From contig JAAUZJ010000018.1 in assembly GCA_014804695.1 (NCBI GenBank), positions 1-53,066 on the forward strand: DNA of 53,066 bases, read 5' to 3'. The notes under the pieces were generated by a model. That model searched no databases. It saw only the letters and a program-made list of their open reading frames with translations, and had not been told where the DNA came from. The translations under genes and the position numbers were made by a program. Positions 42,119 to 50,655 of this stretch are shown one piece after another. Within the stretch, counting starts at the first letter, position 1. Each line of letters opens with the position of its first letter. Source of the DNA: Lachnospiraceae bacterium (GTDB taxonomy: Bacteria > Bacillota > Clostridia > Lachnospirales > Lachnospiraceae).

Positions 42119-43446
42119 TGGAATGGTATCAGATTATTTCATTTCTTTTTACAAATGGGCTGCGCATATTCTTTGGCTTGTATCTTGTTATGGCAGTGCT
42201 AAAGCTGTCCGGTGGTATGAAGAAGGCAGGTGTGCATTCTGCTTGCGCGGCTGTTTTTATTACCTTGTTATCTTGCTTGCCTATCCCGCAAATATATATT
42301 GCAGGTGTCGAAATTATTATACTGATGATGATTATCCGTAATCTGTTCAAAACGCAACTGCGGATGACACTCTTTCTTATTTTCTTTTATGAGATAGCGG
42401 TAGCTCTTTGGGAATTTATTATATCTGCCAGCTTGGGGATTATATTTCGGACAGAGAGTTTTCTTGACGGAAATACACTTGAGTATTTGGCAGCAGTATG
42501 GATTGTACGGATGCTTGTGCTTGGTATTGCTTTTTTGAACATAAGGATAGAGCACAGAGTAGGCGATTCGTTATTTGCTGTTAAAGCCAGAGAGAAAAGA
42601 AGCAGAATCATATCTACGGTTGCAGTCGCTGGATTATTCGGGGTAATTTTTTTATCCGGTCAAAGCATCATAACCATAGATGATGATCAGATGACAACAT
42701 GGATCATTTTTTCCATGCTGATTCTTGTTGCAGTTCTGTTTTTTTATCTCACTCGTCAATATGAGATGGAGAAAAAAATAGCGTATCTGGAAAAAGAGAA
42801 AAATGCATTGTTGATGCGGGATTACCAGATGTTGGAAAATACCTATGCTGCAAATGCGAGATTATTCCACGATTTTCACAATCACATAGATGTGTTGCAC
42901 CGTTATCTGGAAAAAGACAGGACAGCGGAGGCGGTTCAGTATCTGGAAAGTCTGCGTTCGCCGATTGAAGCAGTTACGCAGCCTGTATGGGTAGGAGATG
43001 AAGCAGTGGATTATCTGATTAATAGTAAGATAGCGCTTGCTGCTTCACGGGATGTACAGGTGAACTGTAATATTGAATATCCACAGCATACGAATATCCG
43101 CAGTGTTGATCTGGTAGCAATTTTAGGAAACCTGTTGGATAATGCCCTTGAAGCCGTGGAAGGCACAGAGGGAAATCTGCGTTATATCAGTCTGACCATT
43201 CGACGTATCAATGAAATGCTGATAATTAAATTGGAAAACGGATGCAAAGCCGCCCCACTCATAACAGAAGGCGAGTTAAGAACAACGAAACAGGATACAA
43301 GCTTGCATGGCTGGGGACTTAAAAGCGTGCGTACCACTGCAGAGCATTATGACGGTACAGTTGAAACAGAGTACGGAGAAGGCAGGTTTTGTACAGTTGT
43401 TACATTATCCTATGAACCTGTAAAGATATATGCGACAGGTTGTTAG
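42115..43446 (+). CDS. GHKL sensor histidine kinase (AgrC/ComD type)
   Basis: The product, 443 residues from ATG 42115, has about six N-terminal membrane helices. A cytoplasmic linker coiled coil follows, with the H-box FHDFHNHIDVLHRYL, N-box LVAILGNLLDNALEAVEG and G-box HGWGLKSVRT. The type is that of peptide-sensing kinases such as AgrC. It overlaps the response-regulator gene by four bases (ATGA), so the two form one two-component system. A terminator follows. Confidence 0.93.
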   Translation: MMEWYQIISFLFTNGLRIFFGLYLVMAVLKLSGGMKKAGVHSACAAVFITLLSCLPIPQIYIAGVEIIILMMIIRNLFKTQLRMTLFLIFFYEIAVALWEFIISASLGIIFRTESFLDGNTLEYLAAVWIVRMLVLGIAFLNIRIEHRVGDSLFAVKAREKRSRIISTVAVAGLFGVIFLSGQSIITIDDDQMTTWIIFSMLILVAVLFFYLTRQYEMEKKIAYLEKEKNALLMRDYQMLENTYAANARLFHDFHNHIDVLHRYLEKDRTAEAVQYLESLRSPIEAVTQPVWVGDEAVDYLINSKIALAASRDVQVNCNIEYPQHTNIRSVDLVAILGNLLDNALEAVEGTEGNLRYISLTIRRINEMLIIKLENGCKAAPLITEGELRTTKQDTSLHGWGLKSVRTTAEHYDGTVETEYGEGRFCTVVTLSYEPVKIYATGC

Positions 43447-43550
43447 GGCGTAAGAATGACAAATAGCTGCATACATTGAGGCATAAGGATAAGAAATTAC
43501 TATAATAAAAGTGAAGTTCAAGCAAAAATTTACGCAGTAAATTCTTGGAG

Positions 43551-43576
43551 CGCAGGCCAAAGAGCCTGCGTTTTTT
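43551..43576 (+). terminator. Terminator after the kinase gene
   Basis: CGCAGGC (43551-43557) pairs with GCCTGCG (43564-43570) around six bases, followed by TTTTTT. Confidence 0.9.
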
Positions 43577-43637
43577 CATGGACAAAAACCTATCATTCAT
43601 GGACAAAACGGCATAGAAGCGATTTTTACGGTATGCT
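43575..43637 (+). promoter_or_regulatory. Direct repeats fitting LytTR sites, upstream of the ABC operon
   Basis: TTCATGGACAAAA occurs at 43575-43587 and again at 43596-43608, exactly 21 bases apart (two helical turns). A weak -10 candidate, TATGCT (43632-43637), lies about 23 bases after the second repeat with no good -35 box, as expected for an activated promoter. Confidence 0.7.
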
Positions 43638-43702
43638 ATGAACATAGCAAGTAAAGCTTATATAGCAGTTACTTATACATTAATCTGAATGGAGGATATT
43701 TT

Positions 43703-43891
43703 ATGAGACACTTTTATTTTCGTTTGATCTTTGGTATCGTTTGGCTTGCTGTTGCGATTGTTAGTGTTGTAAAAAACAATATTTCTTTTGCAACCCTGTA
43801 TGTGGTATTGGGCATTGTATTCCTATGGTCTGCCTATTCATTTAGGAAAAAGGAGAAGGAGAAAGACGATGATCAGAAACTCAATGGGTAG
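43703..43891 (+). CDS. Small two-helix membrane protein
   Basis: The 62-residue product has two hydrophobic helices (FRLIFGIVWLAVAIVSVV and FATLYVVLGIVFLWSAY) and a highly charged C terminus (RKKEKEKDDDQKL). GGAGG precedes its ATG. It is the first gene of the ABC operon and its end overlaps the ATPase start. Such small proteins may assist the transporter or sense membrane stress, but no function is known. Confidence 0.75.
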   Translation: MRHFYFRLIFGIVWLAVAIVSVVKNNISFATLYVVLGIVFLWSAYSFRKKEKEKDDDQKLNG

Positions 43892-44582
43892 CGAGGAACT
43901 TCTCGTTCTGAAAAATTTAAACGTCTGGTACACAAAGGAAAGGCCTGTCCTTGAAAAGTTTTCTTTGGAGCTTAAAAGAAATGAGGTTGTAGGGCTGATC
44001 GGAATGAACGGAGCAGGCAAGACAACCTTTATCAAAACGCTTTCAGGGCTGCTTGACAGTTTTCATGCTGAAACTGTTCTGTGGGAGGATAAGCCGCTTA
44101 TGCTCCGCGACAATGGATTTAAGAAAGAACGGTATATTGTCTTTGCCGAAGACCATTCATTTCAGTTTTTTACATTCCGTGAGTATATTTCCTATGTGGG
44201 AGCTTCCTATGGTAAAAAACTGTCTGATATAGAAGAACTGGTGTGCGGTTTTCATTTTGAGGAATACACGGATGTTCTGCTGAAAGAGCTGTCAATGGGA
44301 AATCTGAAAAAGGCGTACCTGATCACTGCCTTTGCTTTGAAGCCAAAGCTGCTCATGCTGGATGAACCTGTGAACGGACTGGATTTCCAAAGTACTGAAT
44401 ACCTGTATCAGAAGATAGGCGAATATCGGAAGCATGGCACGGTACTTTTTTCGTCACACGTCCTTGAAAGTATCTGCCTGACTTCTGACCGGGTGCTGGT
44501 ACTTGAGCAGGGACAGATTAAAAAGTGTTTTGCAGGACAGGAGATTGAAGCAGGAAAAATCAGGGAGGAACTGAAAGAATGA
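43869..44582 (+). CDS. ABC transporter ATP-binding protein
   Basis: The product, about 237 residues from ATG 43869, has Walker A GMNGAGKTT, the Q-loop region FAEDHSFQFF, the signature LSMGNLKKAYL and Walker B LLMLDEP, followed by the switch histidine in SSHVLES. It is of the type that energises export or antibiotic-resistance ABC pumps. AGGAGAAGGAG precedes the start. It overlaps the small membrane protein gene by 23 bases and the permease by four bases, so they form one unit, probably controlled by the LytTR system. Confidence 0.9.
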   Translation: MIRNSMGSEELLVLKNLNVWYTKERPVLEKFSLELKRNEVVGLIGMNGAGKTTFIKTLSGLLDSFHAETVLWEDKPLMLRDNGFKKERYIVFAEDHSFQFFTFREYISYVGASYGKKLSDIEELVCGFHFEEYTDVLLKELSMGNLKKAYLITAFALKPKLLMLDEPVNGLDFQSTEYLYQKIGEYRKHGTVLFSSHVLESICLTSDRVLVLEQGQIKKCFAGQEIEAGKIREELKE

Positions 44583-45814
44583 TTATACTGAAAGCCTTAT
44601 TAAAACAGCTTTTCGGCGTGAAGTATGAGCGCATCATAAAAAGTCTTATTGCCTGCCTTATATTGTTTCTTGCTGTCAATATTGCAGGAATCAATATGGA
44701 GATTGCGCCGTCTATCCTCTTTCTGACAGCTACAGCTTTGTCGGCAGGAATCATGTGGCAGGCGCTTCATTCTTCGGGAAATTCGGATCGTATGGCAGGG
44801 ATGTTTATGCTGCCGTTTACAAACAGGGAAATGACCTTTTCGTTTGTACTGGCATTTACCGTATATACGTTGATTACAAAAACATTTCCCGTGCTGGCAT
44901 TGTTTTTTGCTGTGCATGAGTGGAGCGTGTTGCAGAAAGCAGTGTCTCTGCTCTGTGCCTGTAATGGATGCTTCATAGCTGCGGCGTGGTGCACCATGAC
45001 AAATGAATCTTCGCGTCGCAAGAAAAAGAGGCTGATTCTCTATCTGGTATTATGGTGTGTGGGAATGCTCATGGCTGTATTCTTTGTGCATGAGATCAAG
45101 ATTTTCGCATCTATTGTGCTTATAAGTCTGTTCCTCTCATTTTTGAGACTGCTGGTTGTGGACGCTTATGTGTTTTGTCGTCCGGTATCCGCAAAACTTC
45201 TTATCAGGAACACAAAAGGGACTGGGAGCATACTTCTGTATCTGATGCGTTATTTGATAACGAATAAGAATTATCTTATGAATACCGCCGGTCTGTGCAT
45301 GGTTGGCGGCATTCTGCCGATGATACTTATACAGTTTGAGGGGGTAAATGTGATGACGTTAGGTTTTGCCATCCTTTGTCTTAACACTCCAATCTGTATC
45401 TTGCTGTCGTGTAATCCTGATTTAGAGCAGGCAGTCCGGGTATTGCCCAGACAGGCAGGGCGCTTTTGTACCTATTACAGTTTTTTTATCTTCTCTGTTA
45501 ATGTAGCAGTAATCAGTGTGTATCTGATTAGCTGGCAGATTCAGCATGGTGGTGTGGGCGGTATGGAAATAATGGCTGCGGTGCTGATTGCACTGCAAAG
45601 TGCAGTTATGTCTGTTATGTTGGAGTGGTTTTGGCCTATACGTAACTGGAAGATTGAAAGTGATCTGTGGCAGCACCCGCGTAAATATATCGTGCCGCTT
45701 ATCATGTTGTTGATTGCAGGACTTATCAGTATGTGGCCTGTGGGCATATGCTTTTTGCTCTGCATTGTTTTAGTTGAAGTAATAAGTTTATCATTTATCA
45801 TAAGGAGGATATAG
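44579..45814 (+). CDS. ABC transporter permease
   Basis: The 411-residue product is highly hydrophobic with about ten predicted membrane segments (for example LIACLILFLAVNIAGI, ILIALQSAVMSVMLEWFW variants and ICFLLCIVLVEVISLSFI). It has no recognisable substrate-binding domain. It is the membrane partner of the upstream ATPase, with a four-base ATGA overlap. The transported substrate is unknown; the regulatory context suggests a peptide or antimicrobial. Confidence 0.85.
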   Translation: MIILKALLKQLFGVKYERIIKSLIACLILFLAVNIAGINMEIAPSILFLTATALSAGIMWQALHSSGNSDRMAGMFMLPFTNREMTFSFVLAFTVYTLITKTFPVLALFFAVHEWSVLQKAVSLLCACNGCFIAAAWCTMTNESSRRKKKRLILYLVLWCVGMLMAVFFVHEIKIFASIVLISLFLSFLRLLVVDAYVFCRPVSAKLLIRNTKGTGSILLYLMRYLITNKNYLMNTAGLCMVGGILPMILIQFEGVNVMTLGFAILCLNTPICILLSCNPDLEQAVRVLPRQAGRFCTYYSFFIFSVNVAVISVYLISWQIQHGGVGGMEIMAAVLIALQSAVMSVMLEWFWPIRNWKIESDLWQHPRKYIVPLIMLLIAGLISMWPVGICFLLCIVLVEVISLSFIIRRI

Positions 45815-45818
45815 TACC

Positions 45819-46040
45819 ATGAAAAATACGAAATGTTGTTCTAAATGCAGTTCACAAAATATTGTCCGTGTTCCTGATAATCCAAACCGCCATGCCAGTG
45901 GGAACAATATTTATACATCAACTTTTACATTAATTAAAAAAATTCCGGTTATCCGTTATGTCTGCTGTGACTGTGGTTATGTAGAGAATTGGGTAGAAAC
46001 GCAAAGTGAACGTGACGAGATTAAGCACACGTTTGGGTAA
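45819..46040 (+). CDS. Zinc-ribbon protein
   Basis: The 73-residue product has two CxxC knuckles, CSKC near residue 7 and CCDCGY near residue 51, giving a treble-clef or zinc-ribbon fold. It lies four bases after the permease gene and is probably translated with it. A role as a small regulator is possible; none is known. A hairpin follows. Confidence 0.8.
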   Translation: MKNTKCCSKCSSQNIVRVPDNPNRHASGNNIYTSTFTLIKKIPVIRYVCCDCGYVENWVETQSERDEIKHTFG

Positions 46041-46063
46041 AGAATTTAGGAAAATAAACAAAA

Positions 46064-46107
46064 GACAACCGCCACAGATGGTACACTACCATATGCGGCG
46101 GTCTGTC
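46064..46107 (+). terminator. Recurring GC-rich hairpin, copy 2
   Basis: Blocks GACA/TGTC, ACCGCC/GGCGGT and ATGGTA/TACCAT pair in order with short internal loops. It ends the ABC operon. Confidence 0.75.
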
Positions 46108-46226
46108 ATGGCTGATATTTCGAAATGAAACTTTTTTGAGGGATGATTCGTATTATTATCAGATGACGGATTTCCTTATTTATGACAGAGGGGCTGCCGT
46201 ATCAATATAATTGGAGGATTTGGAAA

Positions 46227-46724
46227 ATGGAAATTAACGGAATAGGAACAGCAGGTTACTCGGTGACAGGGTATCAGACAAGGAAAGCAGAGAGAAATGC
46301 TGAATCCGGAACCGCAGGATTTATGGAAATAGTAGCGGAAAAGGCGGAACAGGATAAAACAACAGATTATGATGAAAAAGCATTTGAGATGGTTGGTCCA
46401 CATGCCCCGCGGGAGGTAAAGGATGCATGGATGGAAGCAGCTAAAGAAGTAAATGCGAACGGTACAGGAATCAAGAAAAACGGCATGATGAGCCATATTT
46501 CACAGATGATGGTGCAAAGATGTAACAAAATGCTCAGGGGAGAAACAGATTATTCGGATATTCTTGGAAGTACAGTGGGATCTGCCATCCGGGCAACGAA
46601 GCAGGCACTGTACGATTTGGATCATCCTTTGGCACCTGCGTATAGAAGCAAAGAAGCAGAGCAGGGCCGTATCAAAGAAAGGGAGTTTTATGTTTCGTTT
46701 TTGGAGAAGTTGGAGAAGTTATAG
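46227..46724 (+). CDS. INGIG-family protein 1, unknown function
   Basis: The 165-residue product starts MEINGIGTAGYSVTGYQTRK then AERN, a segment shared with the genes at 46822 and 47509. The rest is helical and charged (PREVKDAWMEAAKEVNANGT, MMSHISQMMVQRCNKML, SFLEKLEKL). No signal peptide or membrane helix is present. The start is fixed by TTGGAGGA upstream; a longer frame from 46182 is rejected. I do not recognise a characterised family, though domain-of-unknown-function families in Lachnospiraceae may cover it. It is the first of six such genes. Confidence 0.75.
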   Translation: MEINGIGTAGYSVTGYQTRKAERNAESGTAGFMEIVAEKAEQDKTTDYDEKAFEMVGPHAPREVKDAWMEAAKEVNANGTGIKKNGMMSHISQMMVQRCNKMLRGETDYSDILGSTVGSAIRATKQALYDLDHPLAPAYRSKEAEQGRIKEREFYVSFLEKLEKL

Positions 46725-46821
46725 GCATAACTGATCGGAATTATTATGAGAGAGCTGGAGGCGGCTCTGACCGACAGAGGAGCCACTATTAAATAACTGA
46801 TGACAATGGAGGAATTGAAAA

Positions 46822-47367
46822 ATGAGCGTAAATGGAATAGGGGCAACAGGATATCCGGCATGGCAGGGAGTAAGAAAGGCACAGCAGAATATGGCAGGAA
46901 AGAGTTTTGCAGAGCAGGTGAACAATGCGACAAGCGCAAAACCGCATACATCTATTGTTTACATGAAAACGGATGATATGCTGTATTCGGGTGGTAATGG
47001 GACAGGATTATCTTTTTACATCAAATATGCAGAAAATTCTACAGAAGATGATCCGATTGTGATTGCGAAGGGCGTTGATGAAAATGGGGATGAATTCGAG
47101 CAGACTATACATATCAACAAGATAAATCCCCGAAATGCGTCACTGGTAGAAATGACAGCTTTGGAATCCTATATGGGTGTAGACAAGAATGGAGGGCTTA
47201 CATCACTTCCACCGGGAACCGGGATGATGGGATTGCACGATAGAACAAATTTCATGGATATGTTCCAGAAGCAGATTAGCGATATGAATCTGCTGAGCCA
47301 GAAAAAGTCTGAGGCATATTACCAGTACAGTATGCAGGCATATTGGGATTTTATGAATAGGAAATAA
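46822..47367 (+). CDS. INGIG-family protein 2, unknown function
   Basis: The 181-residue product begins MSVNGIGATGYPAWQGVRKA. Its central part, DDPIVIAKGVDENGDEFEQT then IHINKINPRNASLVEM, aligns well with the centre of protein 3, so these two are homologues. The C terminus is helical (FQKQISDMNLLSQKKSEAYY). No membrane segment or cysteine is present. The ribosome site ATGGAGGAATTG has nearly the same sequence as those of its neighbours, which points to gene duplication. Function unknown. Confidence 0.75.
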   Translation: MSVNGIGATGYPAWQGVRKAQQNMAGKSFAEQVNNATSAKPHTSIVYMKTDDMLYSGGNGTGLSFYIKYAENSTEDDPIVIAKGVDENGDEFEQTIHINKINPRNASLVEMTALESYMGVDKNGGLTSLPPGTGMMGLHDRTNFMDMFQKQISDMNLLSQKKSEAYYQYSMQAYWDFMNRK

Positions 47368-47508
47368 AGCTCATGGACACATATTCGCCAATAAAGCAAA
47401 AAGACAGCAAAATTAAATTAGTTGAGCAATATCCATAGAGGGAACAAGGGCAAGATTCCGATTTGCGGAAGAGGATAAAATATTGATAGCAATGGAGGGA
47501 GTTTAAAA

Positions 47509-48105
47509 ATGGGAATTAATGGAATAGGAGCAGTGAGCTATCCGATAGCAGGGTATGAATCAAGAAAGGCAGAAAGAAATGTGGCAGAAGGAAACTTTGC
47601 AAAACAAGCGGCGGAAGCGGCACAAGCAACAGCACAGACTTCAACAGCTATTTTGCATGGCTCTGATGAAGAAACGGGGGATATTGCAATTTTTTCTAAT
47701 GCTGATTTAGTAAACAATTTATCTATTACTGTATATAAAACTCAAGATTTTGATTCGAACAATCCGGTTTATAAAGTGAAAACATGGGATAAGGACGGTA
47801 ATGTAACAGAACGAATGATAGATGTTTCTAAAGTAGATCCCAAAAACTGTGATACGGCTGAAATGTATGCGTACACCGCTAATCTGAAAGTTAGCGGTAA
47901 AGGCAGTTTTGAAGATACAGTGCTGAAAGCCGCAGTTGCAAAAGCCGTAAAAAATGCAGAGCAGAGAAGTTCCGCTTCATGGAGCTTTTCGGAAAAGACG
48001 GATTGGGTGAAAATCGTAAATGATATTATGCAGTCAGAGTACAGTTACGGAGATTTAAAGGGCTACATGGAGTGGAAGAAATTCCTAGGACTTCTGGAGA
48101 AATAG
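47509..48105 (+). CDS. INGIG-family protein 3, unknown function
   Basis: The 198-residue product begins MGINGIGAVSYPIAGYESRK then AERN, closest to protein 1 at the N terminus, while its middle (NNPVYKVKTWDKDGNVTERM, IDVSKVDPKNCDTAEM) matches protein 2. An Ala/Gln-rich stretch (AAEAAQATAQTSTA) follows the N-terminal motif. It is hydrophilic with no signal peptide. ATGGAGGGAG precedes the start. A terminator hairpin of the recurring type follows, so genes 1-3 may form one unit. Confidence 0.75.
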   Translation: MGINGIGAVSYPIAGYESRKAERNVAEGNFAKQAAEAAQATAQTSTAILHGSDEETGDIAIFSNADLVNNLSITVYKTQDFDSNNPVYKVKTWDKDGNVTERMIDVSKVDPKNCDTAEMYAYTANLKVSGKGSFEDTVLKAAVAKAVKNAEQRSSASWSFSEKTDWVKIVNDIMQSEYSYGDLKGYMEWKKFLGLLEK

Positions 48106-48130
48106 ACTGACCGGATTTATTACAAAAGAG

Positions 48131-48169
48131 AACCGTCGCTATGGTTTTACTTCATATGCGGCGGTTTTT
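48131..48169 (+). terminator. Recurring GC-rich hairpin, copy 3, with T run
   Basis: AACCGTCGC-TATG (48131-48143) pairs with CATATGCGGCGGTT (48153-48166) with one wobble and one bulge, followed by a T run. It closes gene 3. Confidence 0.85.
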
Positions 48170-48377
48170 CATTTCATAGCAAAAAATAGTCACTTGATGC
48201 CATGCTGATTGTAAAATGGGCTGTATTTGCCGATAAATTGTATGAAGCAGTAAAGGAACAGGAAGAAAAGCAATATCATTAGGTGTTTTACTGCTGTAAA
48301 AGTGGTCAGACGCTTGTGAAAGAATGTTTTCGGACAGCAAATTGTATATACAGATATAATTTTAGGAGGATAAATTT
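48170..48377 (+). other. Leader region of genes 4-5
   Basis: No gene is recognised. A -10-like TATAAT lies at about 48355-48360 just before TTTTAGGAGGATAAATTT and the start of gene 4. No convincing -35 box is seen at 17 bases. Confidence 0.4.
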
Positions 48378-49118
48378 ATGCCAATTTTAGGAATCGGGAG
48401 TAATTATAACCAAATTGGAGCTGCTACAAATTATTTGCAGGATAATGCAAGCATCAAAGAGACAGGCAGTAAGATTGCGAAAAAGCCCGTAAACCTTTCC
48501 ATTACCAATGAAGGAAAGGAGTATTACCGCAACAGCATACAGCAAGGCGGGCAGGAAAGCTATGATGCCGTGATTCAGCGGAGAAAGCAGCTAAAGAATA
48601 AAAAGATTAGCTTAGTTGATTACGGATATGAAATTTCAAGGAGGGCGGCGCAGTTAAATAAAGGTGCCGCTGATACCGGGAAAAACATCTTAAGTACGGC
48701 TGACAAGGCGGACGGTTATGTGAAGGCATATGCGCAGTTGTATGATGAAATCATGCAGGGTTATGAGGATGGGACACGGGAGATATATGTGGAAGGTGAA
48801 GGCGGTCCTCGTAAGCTCACAAGGGAAGAGGAGCTGGATGCATTGGATGCGGCGTACAGGAAAACGGTAGATAACTTTGTGACAATGGAACAGACGAACC
48901 AGCACGCCCGCGAGATCATTGGCGAAGAAGCGGAGAAAATCTCTAGAATAAGTAAAAGGACAACAACATTGGCGGCAGATTTTTTGAAAGAGCAAAAAGC
49001 GCGGAGGATGGATAAAGTTCCTGAAAATCTTAGCGAGAGGATGCTAAGTGCGGTCGCTTCATTTAAGGAGAAATATTCATTATTGAAAAAGTATGAAAAG
49101 AAAGGGATTTTTTTATGA
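48378..49118 (+). CDS. INGIG-related protein 4, unknown function
   Basis: The 246-residue product begins MPILGIGSNYNQIGAATNY, a variant of the shared N terminus, then VNLSITNEGKEYYRNSIQQ. The middle YDEIMQGYEDGTREIYVEG, then RKLTREEELDALDAAYRKT and QTNQHA, is similar to a segment of protein 6 (HENGGREVSYE, LTLDEDLAGLDEAF, QQTNKAF). The C-terminal third is a basic helical region. No membrane segment is visible. GGAGGATAAATTT precedes the start. The end overlaps gene 5 by four bases (ATGA). Confidence 0.75.
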   Translation: MPILGIGSNYNQIGAATNYLQDNASIKETGSKIAKKPVNLSITNEGKEYYRNSIQQGGQESYDAVIQRRKQLKNKKISLVDYGYEISRRAAQLNKGAADTGKNILSTADKADGYVKAYAQLYDEIMQGYEDGTREIYVEGEGGPRKLTREEELDALDAAYRKTVDNFVTMEQTNQHAREIIGEEAEKISRISKRTTTLAADFLKEQKARRMDKVPENLSERMLSAVASFKEKYSLLKKYEKKGIFL

Positions 49119-49819
49119 ATGTAAATTTATATGCAAAATCAAGTATACAGAATTATTCTGAATCTGCGATTAACGCTGCTCAATATGAACAAAAAAACAT
49201 TGAAACATCTTCTGTCAGGAAGTAAGATAGTGTTGAAATATCACAAAACGAGCGTTTAGCTTCTGCCTTTGATATTGATGAAGATACGGCAAAGAGGATT
49301 GAAACAGCAATTCAAAATGCGGATATACCGGCACTTTTAGAAGAATTTAAGGAGAAGAAGGGAAGTCTGCCCGTGGACGAAGAATGGCATTATCGAAAAA
49401 TTGTTGATCCCGATGGAAAGATTTATTCGCTTACCTATGTGGAATCGCTTCTTCGTCAATATCAATGTGAAGAAAATACGATCAGGGCGTATTATGCCGA
49501 AGCACATCAGGATAATCTTTCAAAAGGCAGTATTTTGGCTGGCAGGGATTATATTTCGCTGAAATACACGGGGTTGGGATTGCTTTTGGGTTCTCCCTAC
49601 TACCGTGCTGATATGTCGGAAGCGGAGCGGAAAATGGCGTTTCATCAAGAAACGGCGTTGTTGCTGGGTGGTAGTATAGCATTAGGAGATCCTTATGCCC
49701 TAGCGTCCTCTGGTGGCCCGATAAATATAAAAGACGCAGATCGGATTGCACATCATGCTGCTCGTGACAGGATAGACGAGCTTATAAATGAGTATAAGAA
49801 AGCAAACGGAATCGTATAA
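49115..49819 (+). pseudogene. INGIG-related protein 5, interrupted by an in-frame TAA
   Basis: ATG 49115 overlaps the stop of gene 4. The frame reads MNVNLYAKSSIQNYSESAIN, then a TAA at 49223-49225, then continues uninterrupted as DSVEISQNERLASAFDI to the stop at 49817-49819, about 234 codons in all. A GTG at 49373 or other internal codons could start a shorter form, but no ribosome site is seen. The intact N-terminal part and overlap show that this was one gene. The region around the stop resembles the N terminus of FlgM (short N-rich part, then DxVEIS). It is either a nonsense mutant, a suppressed stop or an error. Confidence 0.75.
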
Positions 49820-49889
49820 ACATGTAAAAATGCTTGTTATAACGCTGTAAAGGAAGACTGATATATTTTGGCAGGAAGGAGAAAAATGT

Positions 49890-50639
49890 ATGTCAATTAG
49901 TATTTCAGATTATTCAGTTTATTTGCAGAATGGTCTTAATCTTAATAGAGAGTGTTTGAAATCCAAGGAGAGTCAAAATGCAAATCAGAAAGTGTTCCAT
50001 AGGGATTCTTTAGAAGTTTCCCAATTATCGAAGAACAGGGCAAAGGATGCTTATATTATGCAGCCAGCCAATCTTTCGACAATACAAAATACAAACGAAG
50101 TCGCATGGGAACATTATACGGCAATGCGGGACATCAGCAGTCAGACATTAAAAGACGGAAATTATAACGTTGAAGATGTGATGAAATCTATAATGGATAC
50201 ATATGAAAACCGATACTATGAAATCGTAAAAGAACATGAAAATGGAGGCCGTGAAGTTTCCTATGAACTTACGGGAAAAAGGTCGCTGACACTTGACGAA
50301 GATCTGGCCGGATTGGATGAGGCCTTTAAGATGCGTCTGGCAAATCTTGGAGGGTATATTACCTGTCAGCAGACAAATAAAGCATTTGAAAATCCGGACA
50401 GTTCATGGTATTTTAATAGAAACGCTTCTCAAAAAGAAGGAAAAACACAAAATAATGTCAAACTATTTGATACTGAATATAGGGATACCGCAGTATCAAT
50501 AATGGAACAGGCCAGAGAAAAGTTTTTGACAGTATTCAAAAATGTCAGTTATAAAAAGGGAACAGCGATAGGAATACTCTCAGATATTTTGAACGCGAAT
50601 GCAAGTTTTACAGCATATACTCAAAAATTATTTTCGTAG
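49890..50639 (+). CDS. INGIG-related protein 6, unknown function
   Basis: The 249-residue product begins MSISISDYSVYLQNGLNLNR and has DSLEVSQLSKNRAKD near residue 39, similar to the DSVEIS segment of gene 5. The central GGREVSYELTGKRSLTLDED then LAGLDEAFKMRL matches protein 4. The C-terminal half is helical (SIMEQAREKFLTVFKNVSYK). No signal peptide is present. A GGAAGGAG site precedes the start. Pieces of this gene recur as a relic at 51869-51946. Confidence 0.75.
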   Translation: MSISISDYSVYLQNGLNLNRECLKSKESQNANQKVFHRDSLEVSQLSKNRAKDAYIMQPANLSTIQNTNEVAWEHYTAMRDISSQTLKDGNYNVEDVMKSIMDTYENRYYEIVKEHENGGREVSYELTGKRSLTLDEDLAGLDEAFKMRLANLGGYITCQQTNKAFENPDSSWYFNRNASQKEGKTQNNVKLFDTEYRDTAVSIMEQAREKFLTVFKNVSYKKGTAIGILSDILNANASFTAYTQKLFS

Positions 50640-50655
50640 CTGAGGAAGAGGAATT

